Shown here piece after piece: positions 11,208-21,661 of a stretch of 64,000 nt of DNA; the first letter of the stretch is position 1; each line of letters starts with the position of its first letter. Under the pieces are notes generated by a model, which did no database searches, was not told the origin of the DNA, and saw nothing but the letters and a program-made list of their open reading frames with translations. This DNA is from Plenodomus lindquistii (taxonomy: Eukaryota; Ascomycota; Dothideomycetes; Pleosporales; Leptosphaeriaceae), in the NCBI GenBank assembly GCA_025504975.1, contig JANUWI010000008.1:682001-746000 (forward strand). Reading direction: 5' to 3'. Made by a program: the position numbers and the translations under genes.

Positions 11208-11895
11208 GGTGTTGCCTTGCGGTCTGGGATTTTTCTGAGACGCTTAACCTTGTGATGCTTGGTAGATGGCTTACTTGGGTTGGGTTGGATTAGGGTGGAC
11301 TAGCATTTTCTTTGGAGTTTGGGGCTTTGCATGTTGTATTGCATCTTGGAGCTGTCCCATGGGCACACGAGAGTAAAGAAAGCCCACATATAGAGTATTA
11401 GACTTGAGATATGAGAATCACGCATAGCGTTTTTGCTTTATTAGCTCTCATGCTTTGAACGGGAATTAGCATGAGACCATCTCCTATCTAATTCACCCCT
11501 CGATAGGGTTTATGTGTGACGTCACTTTTCACACATATTCGATACGTTCGAGAAGCCTCGAGGTAACCTGCGCCTAGCATTTAGCAAAGAAAAGCAACAA
11601 AGCTAAGGATGCATCCCGTAGTCAAGCTTTCCAATAGCTAGCTCGAGAACAGCGCCACATGATCTACCTACCATCTGCACTAGGTGTGCATGGCCCGACA
11701 ACATCCGAGTCGCTGTCATGATGTAACATGAATTGAGAATTGTGAGACCAGTAGCCACGTGCGACGACTTGGGGGGGTTTAAAATATTCTGGCCTGCCTC
11801 CTGCATTTCTAGGATGGAAAGTTTGATCTAGTAGGTACGGTACACCTCTCTACACCTCTCGTCACACCTCTCATCACCCATCCAAAACATCCACC
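11208..11895. other. intergenic with CRE-like site
   Basis: Spacer between the dehydrogenase and the hydroxy-acid oxidase. A perfect TGACGTCA palindrome (the CREB/ATF-type site) lies at 11517-11524. The last 50 bases before the oxidase ATG carry several ACACCTCTC-like units (11841-11875), a CT-rich leader. No gene is seen. Confidence 0.5.
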
Positions 11896-13188
11896 ATGTC
11901 CCACCCCTCAGCAACGTCGCACCATCCCAAATTTGAAAACCACAAACCCGAACAAGATGCCGTCGACTATGAAATGCAAACCTACACCCGTGGCCTCGCC
12001 TTCGAGCGCCCACCACTCACCTTCCAAGCCTCCGCCTGGGAAGACCTAGCCTGCTCCCGCATGTCCGCCGACAGCAAAGGCTACGTCTACGGCTCAGCCG
12101 GCATGCGCGAAACGACCAACAAAAACCGCGCCGCCTTCCAAAAATGGAGCATCGTCCCCAACCGGCTGATCAAATACGACGGTTTCCCCAACCTCCAAAC
12201 CCAAATCCTCGACGAAACGCTGCAAGCCCCCCTCGCCCTGGCTCCCGTCGGCGTCTTGAAAATCTTCAATCCAGACGGCGAAGTCGCCGCCGCAAAAGCC
12301 GCCGCAAAAGAAGCAATCCCATATATTATGAGCACCGCAAGCGCGACCAGCATCGAAGACGTCGCCGCGGCCAACGGACCCGACGGCCAGCGCTGGTTCC
12401 AACTCTACTGGCCCAGCCGCGCCCACGACGACATCACCATCTCGCTGCTGCAACGCGCGCAGAACTCTGGCTTCACCGTCCTGTTTGTAACGCTAGATAC
12501 GTATATTCTGGGCTGGCGGCCCTCAGACATGGATAACGGGTACAACCCGTTTCTCCACGCCGATCGCACGGGCGTGCAAGTTGGACTGACGGATCCAGTG
12601 TTTCGCACGCAGTTTAAAGAGAGACATGGTGTGGAGGTTGAGGAGAAGATGGATGTTGCGGCGCCCGAGTGGATGCGGACGATTTTTCCGGGACAGAGCC
12701 ATGGGTGGGAGGATATTAGGTTTTTGCAGAAGCATTGGGAGGGTCCGATTGTGCTCAAGGGTATTCAGAGTGTCGCTGATGCGAAGATGGCGGTTGAGGT
12801 TGGGGTGCAGGGTATTGTGGTGAGTAATCATGGGGGTAGGCAGGTGGATGGGGGGAATAGCTCTTTGGGCGTGCTGCCGCATATTAAGGATGCGGTGGGG
12901 GATCAGTTGACGCTGTTTTTCGATAGCGGAGTCCAGTGTGGTGCGGATGCGGCCAAGGCTATGGCTTTGGGCGCGGATTGCGTATTGGTGGGGCGGCCGT
13001 ATGTGTATGGATTGGCGTTGGGTGGAAAGAAGGGGGTTGAGCATGTGGTGAAGAGTTTGGTGGGGGAGTTGGAGTTGACGCTGCATCTTTCTGGGGTGAA
13101 GAGTGTGGGGAAGGAGCATCTGAATCGGAGCCTTTTGGTTAGGGAGGACGCGCTGTTCGAGGGTGTAAAGGGGGTTGGTCTACATTGA
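11896..13188 (+). CDS. FMN-dependent alpha-hydroxy-acid dehydrogenase/oxidase (lactate 2-monooxygenase-like)
   Basis: Single exon, 430 codons, with a clear ATG after a CT-rich leader. The barrel signatures are in order: LQAPLALAPVGVL near residues 112-124, IMSTASATSIEDVAA, FQLYWPS, LFVTLDTYILGWRPSD, GPIVLKGIQSVADA, and the active-site block SNHGGRQVDGG with His312. These are followed by LFFDSGVQCGADAAKAMALGADCVLVGRPYVYG. The FMN-binding fold looks complete. The 50 or so N-terminal residues resemble the extension in lactate-2-monooxygenase-like members; no cytochrome b2 domain is present. It should oxidise an L-2-hydroxy acid to the keto acid (or decarboxylate it). In the first half codons mostly end in C, and in the second half in G or T. 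Confidence 0.9.
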   Translation: MSHPSATSHHPKFENHKPEQDAVDYEMQTYTRGLAFERPPLTFQASAWEDLACSRMSADSKGYVYGSAGMRETTNKNRAAFQKWSIVPNRLIKYDGFPNLQTQILDETLQAPLALAPVGVLKIFNPDGEVAAAKAAAKEAIPYIMSTASATSIEDVAAANGPDGQRWFQLYWPSRAHDDITISLLQRAQNSGFTVLFVTLDTYILGWRPSDMDNGYNPFLHADRTGVQVGLTDPVFRTQFKERHGVEVEEKMDVAAPEWMRTIFPGQSHGWEDIRFLQKHWEGPIVLKGIQSVADAKMAVEVGVQGIVVSNHGGRQVDGGNSSLGVLPHIKDAVGDQLTLFFDSGVQCGADAAKAMALGADCVLVGRPYVYGLALGGKKGVEHVVKSLVGELELTLHLSGVKSVGKEHLNRSLLVREDALFEGVKGVGLH

Positions 13189-13396
13189 TGCAACAACTTG
13201 AGCGGTTGATCGTGCCTTGACTAACTGAGATACCGTAACTCTCAGACAATCACATGTCGCATTCACCTTCACCTCCACCTCGCTTCCACGTGTACTACAC
13301 CCAAAGTCCTGCCGTTATCCCCAACCAACCCCCCATACACCACCATTCTTCAACAACCTCATACAAACCGCATCCCGTAAAGCCCCCCCCCCCAAC

Positions 13397-13984
13397 ATGA
13401 ACCACACCGCCTCCATCCCCCCGCGACCCCGAAAACGGCGCCGCCGACCAACCCCAATCCCAATCCACCACGACACCGATGAGCCAAGACCAGAGACAAA
13501 CACATCAAGAACACAAAGCACAACCCCAGCTCCTGTACCGCATATCAACGAGACAAGATCCAACTCCCCACTCCAGAATCCAAACACTGCGCAAATAGTA
13601 TGTAAGACGACTTCATCTCTACTTCCACTTCCACTTTCCACTTTCACCTCCCTTATCTTCATGATTAAAACCCCACAAGCAAAAAAAAAAAAGACTTAGA
13701 ATTAACACCTCACCCAGCCATCACAGCACCCTACACCCTCACCCGCCTCCCCAGTATCCGCCCTCCCTGCCGAAGTGAACCACACCGCATACCAACGCCT
13801 CGAAGCTACACACGCCGCTTACCAACACGCCGTACAAATCGAGCGCGCGCGCCTGGTCGCTATTAATAAAGGCATGAGGGAAGAGTTGGAGAGGGTTAAG
13901 GGTGAGGTTGAAGTGTTGAGGAGGAGGTGTGAGGGGTTGGAGGGGATGAAAAGGGTTTTGTGGGGGGAGTTGGGGAGGAGATGA
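13397..13984 (+). CDS. small coiled-coil protein, unknown function
   Basis: Proposed two exons, 13397-13601 and 13755-13984, 144 codons. Exon 1 (Pro/Arg/Thr-rich, with a basic RPRKRRRRP cluster that could be a nuclear signal) joins at GTAAGA..CCCCAG to a helical part with repeated Glu/Arg and Leu spacing, from TAYQRLEATHAAY to the end. The 153-nt intron is longer than its neighbours and carries a run of 12 A. A competing donor GTATGT at 13598 would change the frame. It lies directly in front of the tandem coiled-coil family, but I could not align it confidently with those genes. Confidence 0.45.
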
Positions 13985-14246
13985 TGAGGAAGAGGGTGAG
14001 AGGGGGAGTTGAAGGACGAGATGGTATTTTGGGGGCGGACTGAGAGGAAGAATGCTAGTGGGTTTGACAAATGCGAACGCATTGAAGTTGTGTTTACGAT
14101 CTCAGCTTGAGAGCAGTCGGTTTTTTACTTTTACCTTGACCGTATAGGTAATTTTGACGCTTCGTTGATTTTACTATCAACCACACGGTTAAAACAGATC
14201 TTGAGCCCTTACACCAGATATCACAGACCCATCTCGATTCATCAGC

Positions 14247-14869
14247 ATGGGGACAGCGCAGGTATGCAAAGCTTTATATACATTAACTATGCTTGAATGC
14301 ACACTGACTACAAAAAGATGGAAAGTCTTCTTGCGAAATATCGTTCCACCACCGCAAACACCCTTCAAACGCAACTAGCAGCGACAGAAGCAGAGCTCAA
14401 GGCGACAAAGGCTCAACTTTTCGAAACACAAGCTGAGCTTGAGACCACCAGGGCGCAGTCCCACGCACAAGAAGAGCATGCATCAGCAGAGCGACAAGCC
14501 GCCCAGCAAGACAACAACCTCTTCATTGAGGCCTGCGACAAGCTCGTGGAAACTTGGCAAAAGACAGCCGACTCTAACATCCAACTCGAAGAGAAACTGA
14601 ACGCTGCGCATAGAAAACACCAGCTTCTGAGAATCGTTTTCCAAAAATACAAGAGCAAGCTAGGCGATGACATTGCTGGCTTGAGACGCCAACTTCGTGC
14701 AGCTGTACAGCGCACGGACGAGTCGAGGAAACATGCAAATACTTTGTATAAACTTTTTTGTGATGAGCTGGATATTATTTATGCGGAGAGATCAGGACAG
14801 AGGGAGGAGATTAGGAAGGGAATGTACGAGTCGTTTGGGAAGCATCTCGAGCTTGGCACGAGCATGTGA
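14247..14869 (+). CDS. tandem coiled-coil family member 1
   Basis: Two exons, 14247-14261 and 14318-14869, 188 codons. Exon 1 is only five codons (MGTAQ). Translation could instead start at the ATG that opens exon 2, so the N terminus is the weak point. The protein is one long coiled coil (residues about 10-130: KATKAQLFETQAELETTRAQ and so on). It ends in a conserved block around YKLFCDELDIIYAERS and MYESFGKHLE. The same block is in the gene at 16256 (YDLFCKELE.., MFDTFGRHFE), and weaker forms occur at 15187 and in the pseudogene at 17475. No known domain is recognised. There are no signal peptide or membrane segments. A TATATA stretch lies inside the intron, so an internal promoter is possible. 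Confidence 0.6.
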
Positions 14870-15186
14870 GCAGTTTGGCCACAAGTGGGCTCTCGAGTTT
14901 GGTCTTGTGGTTCATACATCATACTGTGACTTCAGATGGCGCATCTCGACTTTGGGAACGGATTTTGCAGAAATGGAGGAAATGCGGGAGTCTGAGACGA
15001 TGTCAATCTATCCCGTTCTCTCACCTTCCCTGTTCGATTACAACTCCCAGTCACCTTCACCTCGAGCTGTCACTCTCATCGCACACAAAGGCTCAGTACA
15101 AATTCGGCCTAGTCTACTTTCGCCCACACATTTCGTTCCCGTCTACGCCATTGCTTCTACTCGCCAGCCACCACATCATTGTCGAA
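14870..15186. other. spacer between family members 1 and 2
   Basis: About 320 bases holding the 3' end of member 1 and the C-rich upstream region of member 2. An open frame runs into it from both sides, but it has no coding character. Confidence 0.4.
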
Positions 15187-15740
15187 ATGTCGAGGTACGA
15201 ACGACGCCGCGGAGATGAGGTGGATGACTATACTGTTGGTCGAGATGGCAACGCTGATCAGTCGTCGGAGGTAGGTGCTTTTTATTCTTCGCTTTTGATC
15301 GAATCTGCTAATAAAACTACCAGATCCAGAATCTACGTACCCAGCTCAACGAATCTAAGATATCCAGTCTCCAGCACGAACTCGAAGCAACAAAACAAAA
15401 GCTTGAGACTGCAAAACTCCAACTCGAGCTCAATGCCATGAAACAAAAACTCGATGCGACGCGCGAGCAACTGGCGGTACAAACAAAGAAGGCATTGGAA
15501 AATCACGTGGCCAGCGAACGCAAGCATCAAGACCTCCGGAACGAGCTATATGTGATGCATGACGAACGCGATGATTTTATCAACACAGCATATGCCATCT
15601 TTCGAACCTTGGCCAAGAGAATCAAGGACGGCTTCTACACGGCTGATCCGGACAATCTGAAGAGTCTGGAACGAGACATCGCGGAGACGTACGAGGAATG
15701 GGCTGGGTGTAAGGCGGGTAGGTCTTGGAGAGGTGCATAA
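15187..15740 (+). CDS. tandem coiled-coil family member 2
   Basis: Two exons, 15187-15270 and 15324-15740, 166 codons. The intron is phase 0 (GTAGGT..TACCAG) and sits just before the long helix, as in the neighbours. Exon 1 encodes a charged head (MSRYERRRGDEVDDYTVG..). Exon 2 begins IQNLRTQLNESK and continues as a heptad-like coiled coil with a repeating KQKLETAKLQLELNAMKQK pattern. The C-terminal part, TAYAIFRTLAKRIKDGFY.., is the most divergent version of the family tail. No known domain. The frame stays open upstream to 14866, but the first ATG with a good head sequence is at 15187. Confidence 0.65.
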
Positions 15741-16255
15741 TAGGATCGCATCTAGTCACCGCTTGTCTGGCAGCCTGTCAATGTATGTACATACGGCATG
15801 GAGAGATGAGTGAAGAATTGGGGGACTCGCAGAAGAATGAGGAATTCTGGCCGTCTCGTTGCCGGTCGGTATATTGGGCTTCTTGAAAGTTCCCACAGTA
15901 GGACCGTAGCATGTACCAGATTGTAGGATTCCAAGGGCAAGCTCAAGTTCACATAATAAAGTTGCCGACCTCTGCCACTAGTCCCCACCTAGCTTGACGG
16001 TTGACGTGCTGTTTGCTAGTCCGTGCTACTCGCATTCACCTACTAATGATTTCTTCGCGCCGTTTGTGGTGAGCGTGAGACCATTGGTTCGCCACGTTCT
16101 CTCTCACTTCTTTTCTTCCAACCCAAGGCACATGCAAAACCTTCTTTTGCCACGAAATTCCACTACTCATTACCACAATATCCCACCGGTTCTACACCGC
16201 ACGGCAACGGCGCTCAAATTCGACACCCCCGATCCTCCGACCCTGACACCTAAAA
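15741..16255. other. spacer between family members 2 and 3
   Basis: About 500 bases without a gene. The 120 bases before 16256 are CA-rich leader-like sequence. No repeat shared with the other spacers was noticed by eye. Confidence 0.45.
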
Positions 16256-16866
16256 ATGTCATCATCTGAAGTTTCGAGGATAATTGTGCGGTTGAAAATG
16301 CATTCTGCGAGCCCACTCGGTCAGCCAACAATTAGCAAAGAAGCAAATGATCCCACCGATATGGTCGTACCTGCCAAGCGCTCTGCCAGCCTCTCGTTTC
16401 TCCAGCCTGATTCGGTCAAGAAAGGACGTCACGAAGTTGAAACGGACAAGGTATACTAAGTCCTCCCCTGTGCTCGACCTAGCCACGAGCTTACAAGCCA
16501 CTATAGATCGAGAAGCTACTGGATCAGCACCGTCCGCCTCAGATCGCCGTTCTCCGGCACGAGATCCACGCTGCAAAGCAGGATCTTGAAAAAGCACGGT
16601 CGACAATCGCTGCGCAGGCGAGGCAGGAATCTGAAGATCTTGTCAGTGCTCGTCGCGCAATTGCGGTCCGTGAAGGCGAGATCCGTCGCTTGAATTCCAA
16701 GGTTTCTTCCATCAGAAAAGAATGCGAGCAACACAAACGTCGCGGTAAAGCAATCTATGACCTGTTTTGCAAGGAGCTCGAAAACACGCACTCTGTGAAT
16801 CCCGAGGTGCTGAAAGAGATCAAGGATACCATGTTCGATACATTCGGTCGGCACTTTGAGAACTGA
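16256..16866 (+). CDS. tandem coiled-coil family member 3
   Basis: Two exons, 16256-16450 and 16507-16866, 184 codons, with a phase-0 intron of 56 nt (GTATAC..TATAG) placed as in members 1 and 2. Exon 1 encodes a 65-residue variable head ending HEVETDK. Exon 2 starts IEKLLDQHRPPQIAVL, runs through a coiled coil (HEIHAAKQDLEKARSTIAAQ..) and ends with the family tail: IYDLFCKELENTHSV, then EIKDTMFDTFGRHFEN and stop. This tail is clearly related to member 1 (LFC.EL spacing, then M..FG.H.E). Function unknown; no signal peptide or membrane helix. Confidence 0.7.
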
Positions 16867-17474
16867 AGTTCTTGAATGACTTGGAGCGGATGATCTTGAC
16901 TATTGCTTCTTCAATGATATCAAGGAAGTCCCTGCTGAGATTCGATGTACTGGGGTATGGTTTCGAAATGGTACCGGGGCTTGAAGCCTGTGTGCGATCG
17001 AATGAAATTCTCTGAGAGATGTGGTCGACAATGATGGCTTGAGTTGGGTATTTTGTAATTGGTGAATCAGCCTATGGAGTGGCCCATCTTATAGATACCT
17101 GAATACATGACTCGTGTCAAAACTTCAAGAGTATATTTACACAACGGTAGTCCGTCACAACCTCGAGCTTGGGTAACGTGAAAAGTACAAGTGGGCGTGA
17201 ATTCATTCTAAGTAATATCAACCTCTAAGTGGCAACCTCTACTCCTAGATCGCGCTAGTCACCGATTACGCAAAGGTACAGTGTAACTGAGCTTTCATGT
17301 CGTTTGACTTCCCTGGAATCAGCATTTAATAAATCCGTCGATGCCACCTACGTTCCGCCTCCACACCCTCGCGCAGCGCACATTCGACGTTCACGATAGG
17401 GATCTTCTCCCGTGCCTCTCGCACAGCCTTAACGCATTATACATTGGCGAATTCGTGACCGCGTCAGCATCAAC
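16867..17474. other. spacer between member 3 and the broken member
   Basis: About 600 bases with no gene, moderately AT-rich. I found nothing further. Confidence 0.45.
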
Positions 17475-18032
17475 ATGTCAAACACCAAACTACCAGCCGA
17501 GGATACCGTTACCGATACCACAGTGAAGATAGAGCGTAATGGCATCAACTCTCCCCAGGTAGACGTCAGACCTTGTCAACCCCCGCCTCGAAACTAATAC
17601 TTCATCAGGCCCAAGACAAATTTCCATCATACGACCTCTCCAAACGCGAGACTCTCAGTCACGAGCTCCAAAAAGCGATGCAAGAGGTCCAAAAAACCGC
17701 GTCACAGGACACCATCAATGCACGAACATCGGTTTCGTGACGTTGCCATCCCTATGAAGCTTGAGGCGACTCGCATGGTAGTTCAATGGAGTTCGCTTGC
17801 TGGCCGAAAGAGGTTGCAGGACGATTATCTCGGCGCATGTTAAGACATGTTCACGAAGAAGTTGGAGGACATCTACGCTAGAGATCCAGAGCTGCATGAG
17901 GCGAAGAAGAAGGCTGTGGATAAGGCCATCTCTGCGCATCGCGAGAGCAAATTCGGTTTTGCCCAAAGTGAAATCTCTGGAACAGCGGTTGATCCAGAGT
18001 ACGAGAAGACAGACGGAAAAAGAGGGGACTAG
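17475..18032 (+). pseudogene. broken coiled-coil family member 4
   Basis: The gene plan of the family is recognisable. An ATG head of 28 codons (17475-17558) is followed by a phase-0 intron (GTAGAC..TCATCAG, 17559-17608) and then helical sequence starting AQDKFPSYDLSKRETL. That frame stops at 17738. The continuation (FRDVAIPMKLEATR..) is in the next frame, so a frameshift lies shortly before 17738. An in-frame stop TAA follows at 17841-17843, just before the tail block MFTKKLEDIYARDPEL. The tail then stays open to 18032. I read this as a decayed copy rather than a set of small genes. A recent gene with an unrecognised intron is the alternative. Confidence 0.6.
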
Positions 18033-18099
18033 GTCCAAACAGGGCTCGAAAATCGTGAATAGTCTGCGAATGCCTCGATGCTATAAGGTATCCTTCCTT

Positions 18100-19137
18100 T
18101 TACATCCGCATCATCATCCTCATCGTAGGAATGAAGTCCTGGCTATCCTTCTCTTGCTGCGCAAAATCCTGCTTGAACGCTGCCAGTCCCGCCAAAATAC
18201 CGCAAATCATTAAAACCAGAGAGACAATCGACCAAAGGATTCCCCAGCATTGAGATGAGCCGCCATATCGCTTGGCAAATACGCTGGCATCGCTGGAGTT
18301 TACTTTCCGGAGAATAAGATCGTCGCAGATGTCCCAGACACTGTAGAGTGAGGACATGACGCCAATGAAGAGCTATGAGATGTTAGCTGTAACCAACAGT
18401 TTGAGAAGAGCTGCCAAGAATGACAGAGGCAGAGGGTTGACATACCACCATGAACCGCAACGCCTCACCATGCTCAATGAACCAAAATGCAATCAAAAGT
18501 CCCACCGCAAGTAAGATCGTAACAATCGTCAACCAATCCTTCCTCGCCCACCAAAGCGTCAACAAGAAGCACACACCCAACACTATACTCGCCACTTTCG
18601 AAGCAACAATGTTGAACCCACAGAACGTGAGCAACGCTCCGATCAACGAGGATCCCAAATAGCCAGCTGGCAACGTAATGAACTGTTTGCCGCCACGCAT
18701 ATGCGTTACACCACCCTCATGCGGATCCAGCGAAATCGACTCCACGCGTCCTCCCGTACAGCACGCAGTTATTGCATGTCCAAACTCATGGAACGCGATG
18801 ACCAGCATCTATTCTTCGTCAGCCACAGTCCCATCTTCAATATAATCTCTCCTACTAAAGAACACCACGATCATACCCAAGACGTTCACAAACATACCTT
18901 GAACGGCCACAAAACCCAGCGTACATACGGCAGATTCCACAACAACGCAATTACAACAACATATGCCCCGATAACCCCCAGCGTCACACCCTGCGTGTGA
19001 TTCACCGACAACGCGCGCCGCTCGAAATGGTGGAGATGTGGCTGCGCCAGTGCAGGCCCTGCAGTGATGAGTGTCCGACGCGCTAGTTTGGCGAGGCTTG
19101 ACCGCGTCGATGATGGCGGCGAGAGAGCAGGCGCCAT
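18100..19137 (-). CDS. M50B-like membrane metallopeptidase
   Basis: Three exons (minus): 19137-18898, 18808-18446 and 18372-18100, 291 codons. The zinc motif is HEFGH at residues 87-91, right after the second splice site and at the start of a hydrophobic helix. Further helices follow (LPAGYLGSSLIGALLTFCGF, ASKVASIVLGVCFLLTLWW, WLTIVTILLAVGLLIAFWF), then a loop with a Cys-rich GSSQCWG segment and a final helix near the C terminus. This is the arrangement of the PF13398 group, related to site-2 proteases. The third zinc ligand expected in classical S2P (an Asp in a later helix) was not identified, and catalytic activity is assumed from HExxH only. The first 45 residues may be cytosolic or a targeting region. 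Confidence 0.85.
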
Positions 19138-19770
19138 ACTTTCTTCCTTGGACCTATGTATGTAACGACAGAGACGGCGAAAATCTCTAGTTATGTGTAT
19201 GTTGGTGATAATGATTTAAGCATGAAGATGGGTTTTGGGGTTTCAGCTACGACGACGTGTTGTGGCTGGGCGCATGTCTGACGGCTGACGCGTTGCGTGG
19301 TGACATGCGCCACGCTAAATTTAGGCTAGAGGTGGCTGTGTCGGCATCTCTCGCCGTCGTCGGAATGCTGTTACCACCACGTGCGCAGAGCTTATTGACT
19401 CTGCTATTGATCGATGTCGGCGGGGGAAACCAATCGTGAGAGATAGACAGAATTGCTGTGAATGCAGTGCAGAACCATATGGACTCTAAAGGTCAACTCG
19501 AATCGACTCTGGCTTAATCGAATGGCATGCACGAAGACAAGAGTTACAGCCAGAGCAAAGGAGGAGTGAAACGGCTCGAAGCTTACTTGCATTGATGAGC
19601 GGGATCTCACGAAGTGCAGTTCAAGTACATCAAGAGTTACAAATTGCACATGGAAAGCGTAGAAATTATGTCAAAGTGTTCAAGATGCAGCGACAGCCGA
19701 GTCCTGCCAACTTTGAAAAACATATCGTGGGGAGATGCGTGTTCAGTCTTGGTCTATACCAAAGATCGCT
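19138..19770. other. intergenic
   Basis: Upstream region of the M50 gene and 3' flank of the sugar transporter. No coding or RNA feature recognised. Confidence 0.5.
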
Positions 19771-21661
19771 CTACACCCTTCTATCGTCACTCATATGCTC
19801 CTGGTGCAGCGACATACCTCTCTCCGGTGAGCTGTCAGCCGTCTTTTCTTCTCCATGCTTCTCGTCGATCGAACGAGGTACAGCGGCAGCCCTCTTATCT
19901 GCAACGCTGGCGCGTCGCTCCCAGTAAGCGCCATCGCGCTCCATGCGAGAAATGTAACCCGGTGGTACCCATTTCTTGCTAGTAAAGGCCTTGATGTTGG
20001 GATCTGAGTACATGATGTCACAATTCTCGAGCGAAAGAGACTTTGTCTCGAAGAGGAAGAAGTAGACGACGGCAGCTGCGGCGAAGTTGCAACCAAAGAA
20101 GACAAAGCCGAAAGCGTAGCCGATGCCGTCATTTGCGTACGGTGTCAAAAAACCAATCATAAAGTTTCCTAGCCAATTAAAAGCCGTTGCCAAGGACGCT
20201 TGCTTGGCACGTGACCGGAGGGAGAAAGTCTCGCCAATCACAACCCAGATGAACGGCCCCCAGGTCATGGCAAAGGATGCGATAAACATGCAGGCGCATA
20301 CAATCATGACGGTACCAGAGCTGGGATGCTCCGTTGGCGGGCGGACTATACCGATGATAGCGAAAATCAGTAGCCAGGTCGCTTGCCAGAGACCACCAGC
20401 CACAAGGGGAACGCGGCGGCCTACCCTTTCGATAAGGTAGAGGCCAGGAATGGTCATGGCAACGTTGACAGCGCCGAGGATGAGTTGCGTTTGGATGGGG
20501 TCATCGATACCAGCTGCCTTGAAGATGGTGGCACCATACTACTACATGTCAGCTATGCTCTTCTTATGAAGTCCGTGAAACTTACGTAGAAGAAGTAGTT
20601 GACTCCGGTCCACTGCTGAAGGAATTGGAGCGCACAGCCAAGCAGGGTACGGTAAAGGGTACGTGGAATCATTGATGGTTGGCCGGTGAAACACTCGACC
20701 CAAGATGCTTGTCCAGCGCTGTGTTGTTCCTTGATGGATGTCTCCATCTCGTTAAAGTCATCATTGACAAGCGGGTTTGTCGGGTCGTCCTTCATTCCTC
20801 GAAGACGTGCAAGTGATACGCGCGCCTGGTCCCATTCGCCACGTCCAGCCAACCAACGCGGTGACTCTGGGCTGAAGAGAATACCAATTCCAAGGGGCAG
20901 GGAGAAGCCGATTCCGAGGCCGATAACAATCCTCCAGGACGCATCGGAATCGTCGCCAGGGCTGTCGCGGACGCCATAGTTGATAAGGTTGGAAACGAGG
21001 ATACCGATGGTGATCATGAGCTGATACGAGGCGACAACGGCGCCACGAATTTCTTTAGGGCAGTTAGTTACGAGTATTGCATCAGCCAGCTCCATGAATT
21101 ACATACCCTTTGGACAACATTCACTCTGGAACATGGGTACACCAATGGACAGGACACCGACGCCGAGACCAGCGACGATACGACCCACTGTGAGATGAAC
21201 CCAGCTATTCATTGCCGTGATCTGGATGATGTTGCCGATAACGAAGACAGCGACACCTACGCTCAGACTGCGTCGTCGACCAAACCAGTCGGCAGTGTAG
21301 GCTCCAGCTAGGGCACCGATCAGAGTACCGATACTCATCAGGGAAACGATCAATGACTGGATTGTGGTTTCGAAGGCTTTCTCGCCGTTACCCTGATCCT
21401 GGCCGAAACGGTTGATAAAATCCGGGAAGAGAAGCATGGACGAGATTTGACCCTTTGCTACATTAGTTCACTCGACTGAGTGGAAAAATTGATGTCTTAC
21501 AGTATCGTAACCAAACAGAAAACCACCTATCGAAGTGACACATCCTAACATGATGGCCTCAATACCGCATTCTGCGCCGCGAACGCGGACGGACCTAGTA
21601 AAGGTCAGTGGAAACAATGGTAAACACTGATGCACTGAGCGTACATCTTGCCGAGACCCAT
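19771..21661 (-). CDS. MFS sugar transporter (hexose-transporter family)
   Basis: Five exons (minus): 21661-21645, 21594-21501, 21452-21107, 21052-20586 and 20538-19771, 563 codons. All junctions are in phase; exon 1 is only 17 nt. Family signatures in order: GGFLFGYDTGQIS in helix 1, DWFGRRRSLSVG between helices 2 and 3, SECCPKEIRGAVVASYQL in helix 4, PESPRWLAGRGEWDQA in the central loop, LQFLQQWTGVNYFFYYGATIF in helix 7, ERVGRRVPLVAGG, and FFLFETKSLSLENCD after helix 12 (a variant of PETKGLSLE). The tail is about 80 residues, charged. It should be a plasma-membrane H+/sugar symporter or facilitator; the sugar cannot be read from the sequence. A wrecked relative lies 1.8 kb away on the same strand. 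Confidence 0.92.

Noticed and set aside
12523..13119. 198-codon minus-strand frame
   Set aside because: Shadow of the hydroxy-acid oxidase; composition (His/Pro/Arg-rich) follows from the sense codons.
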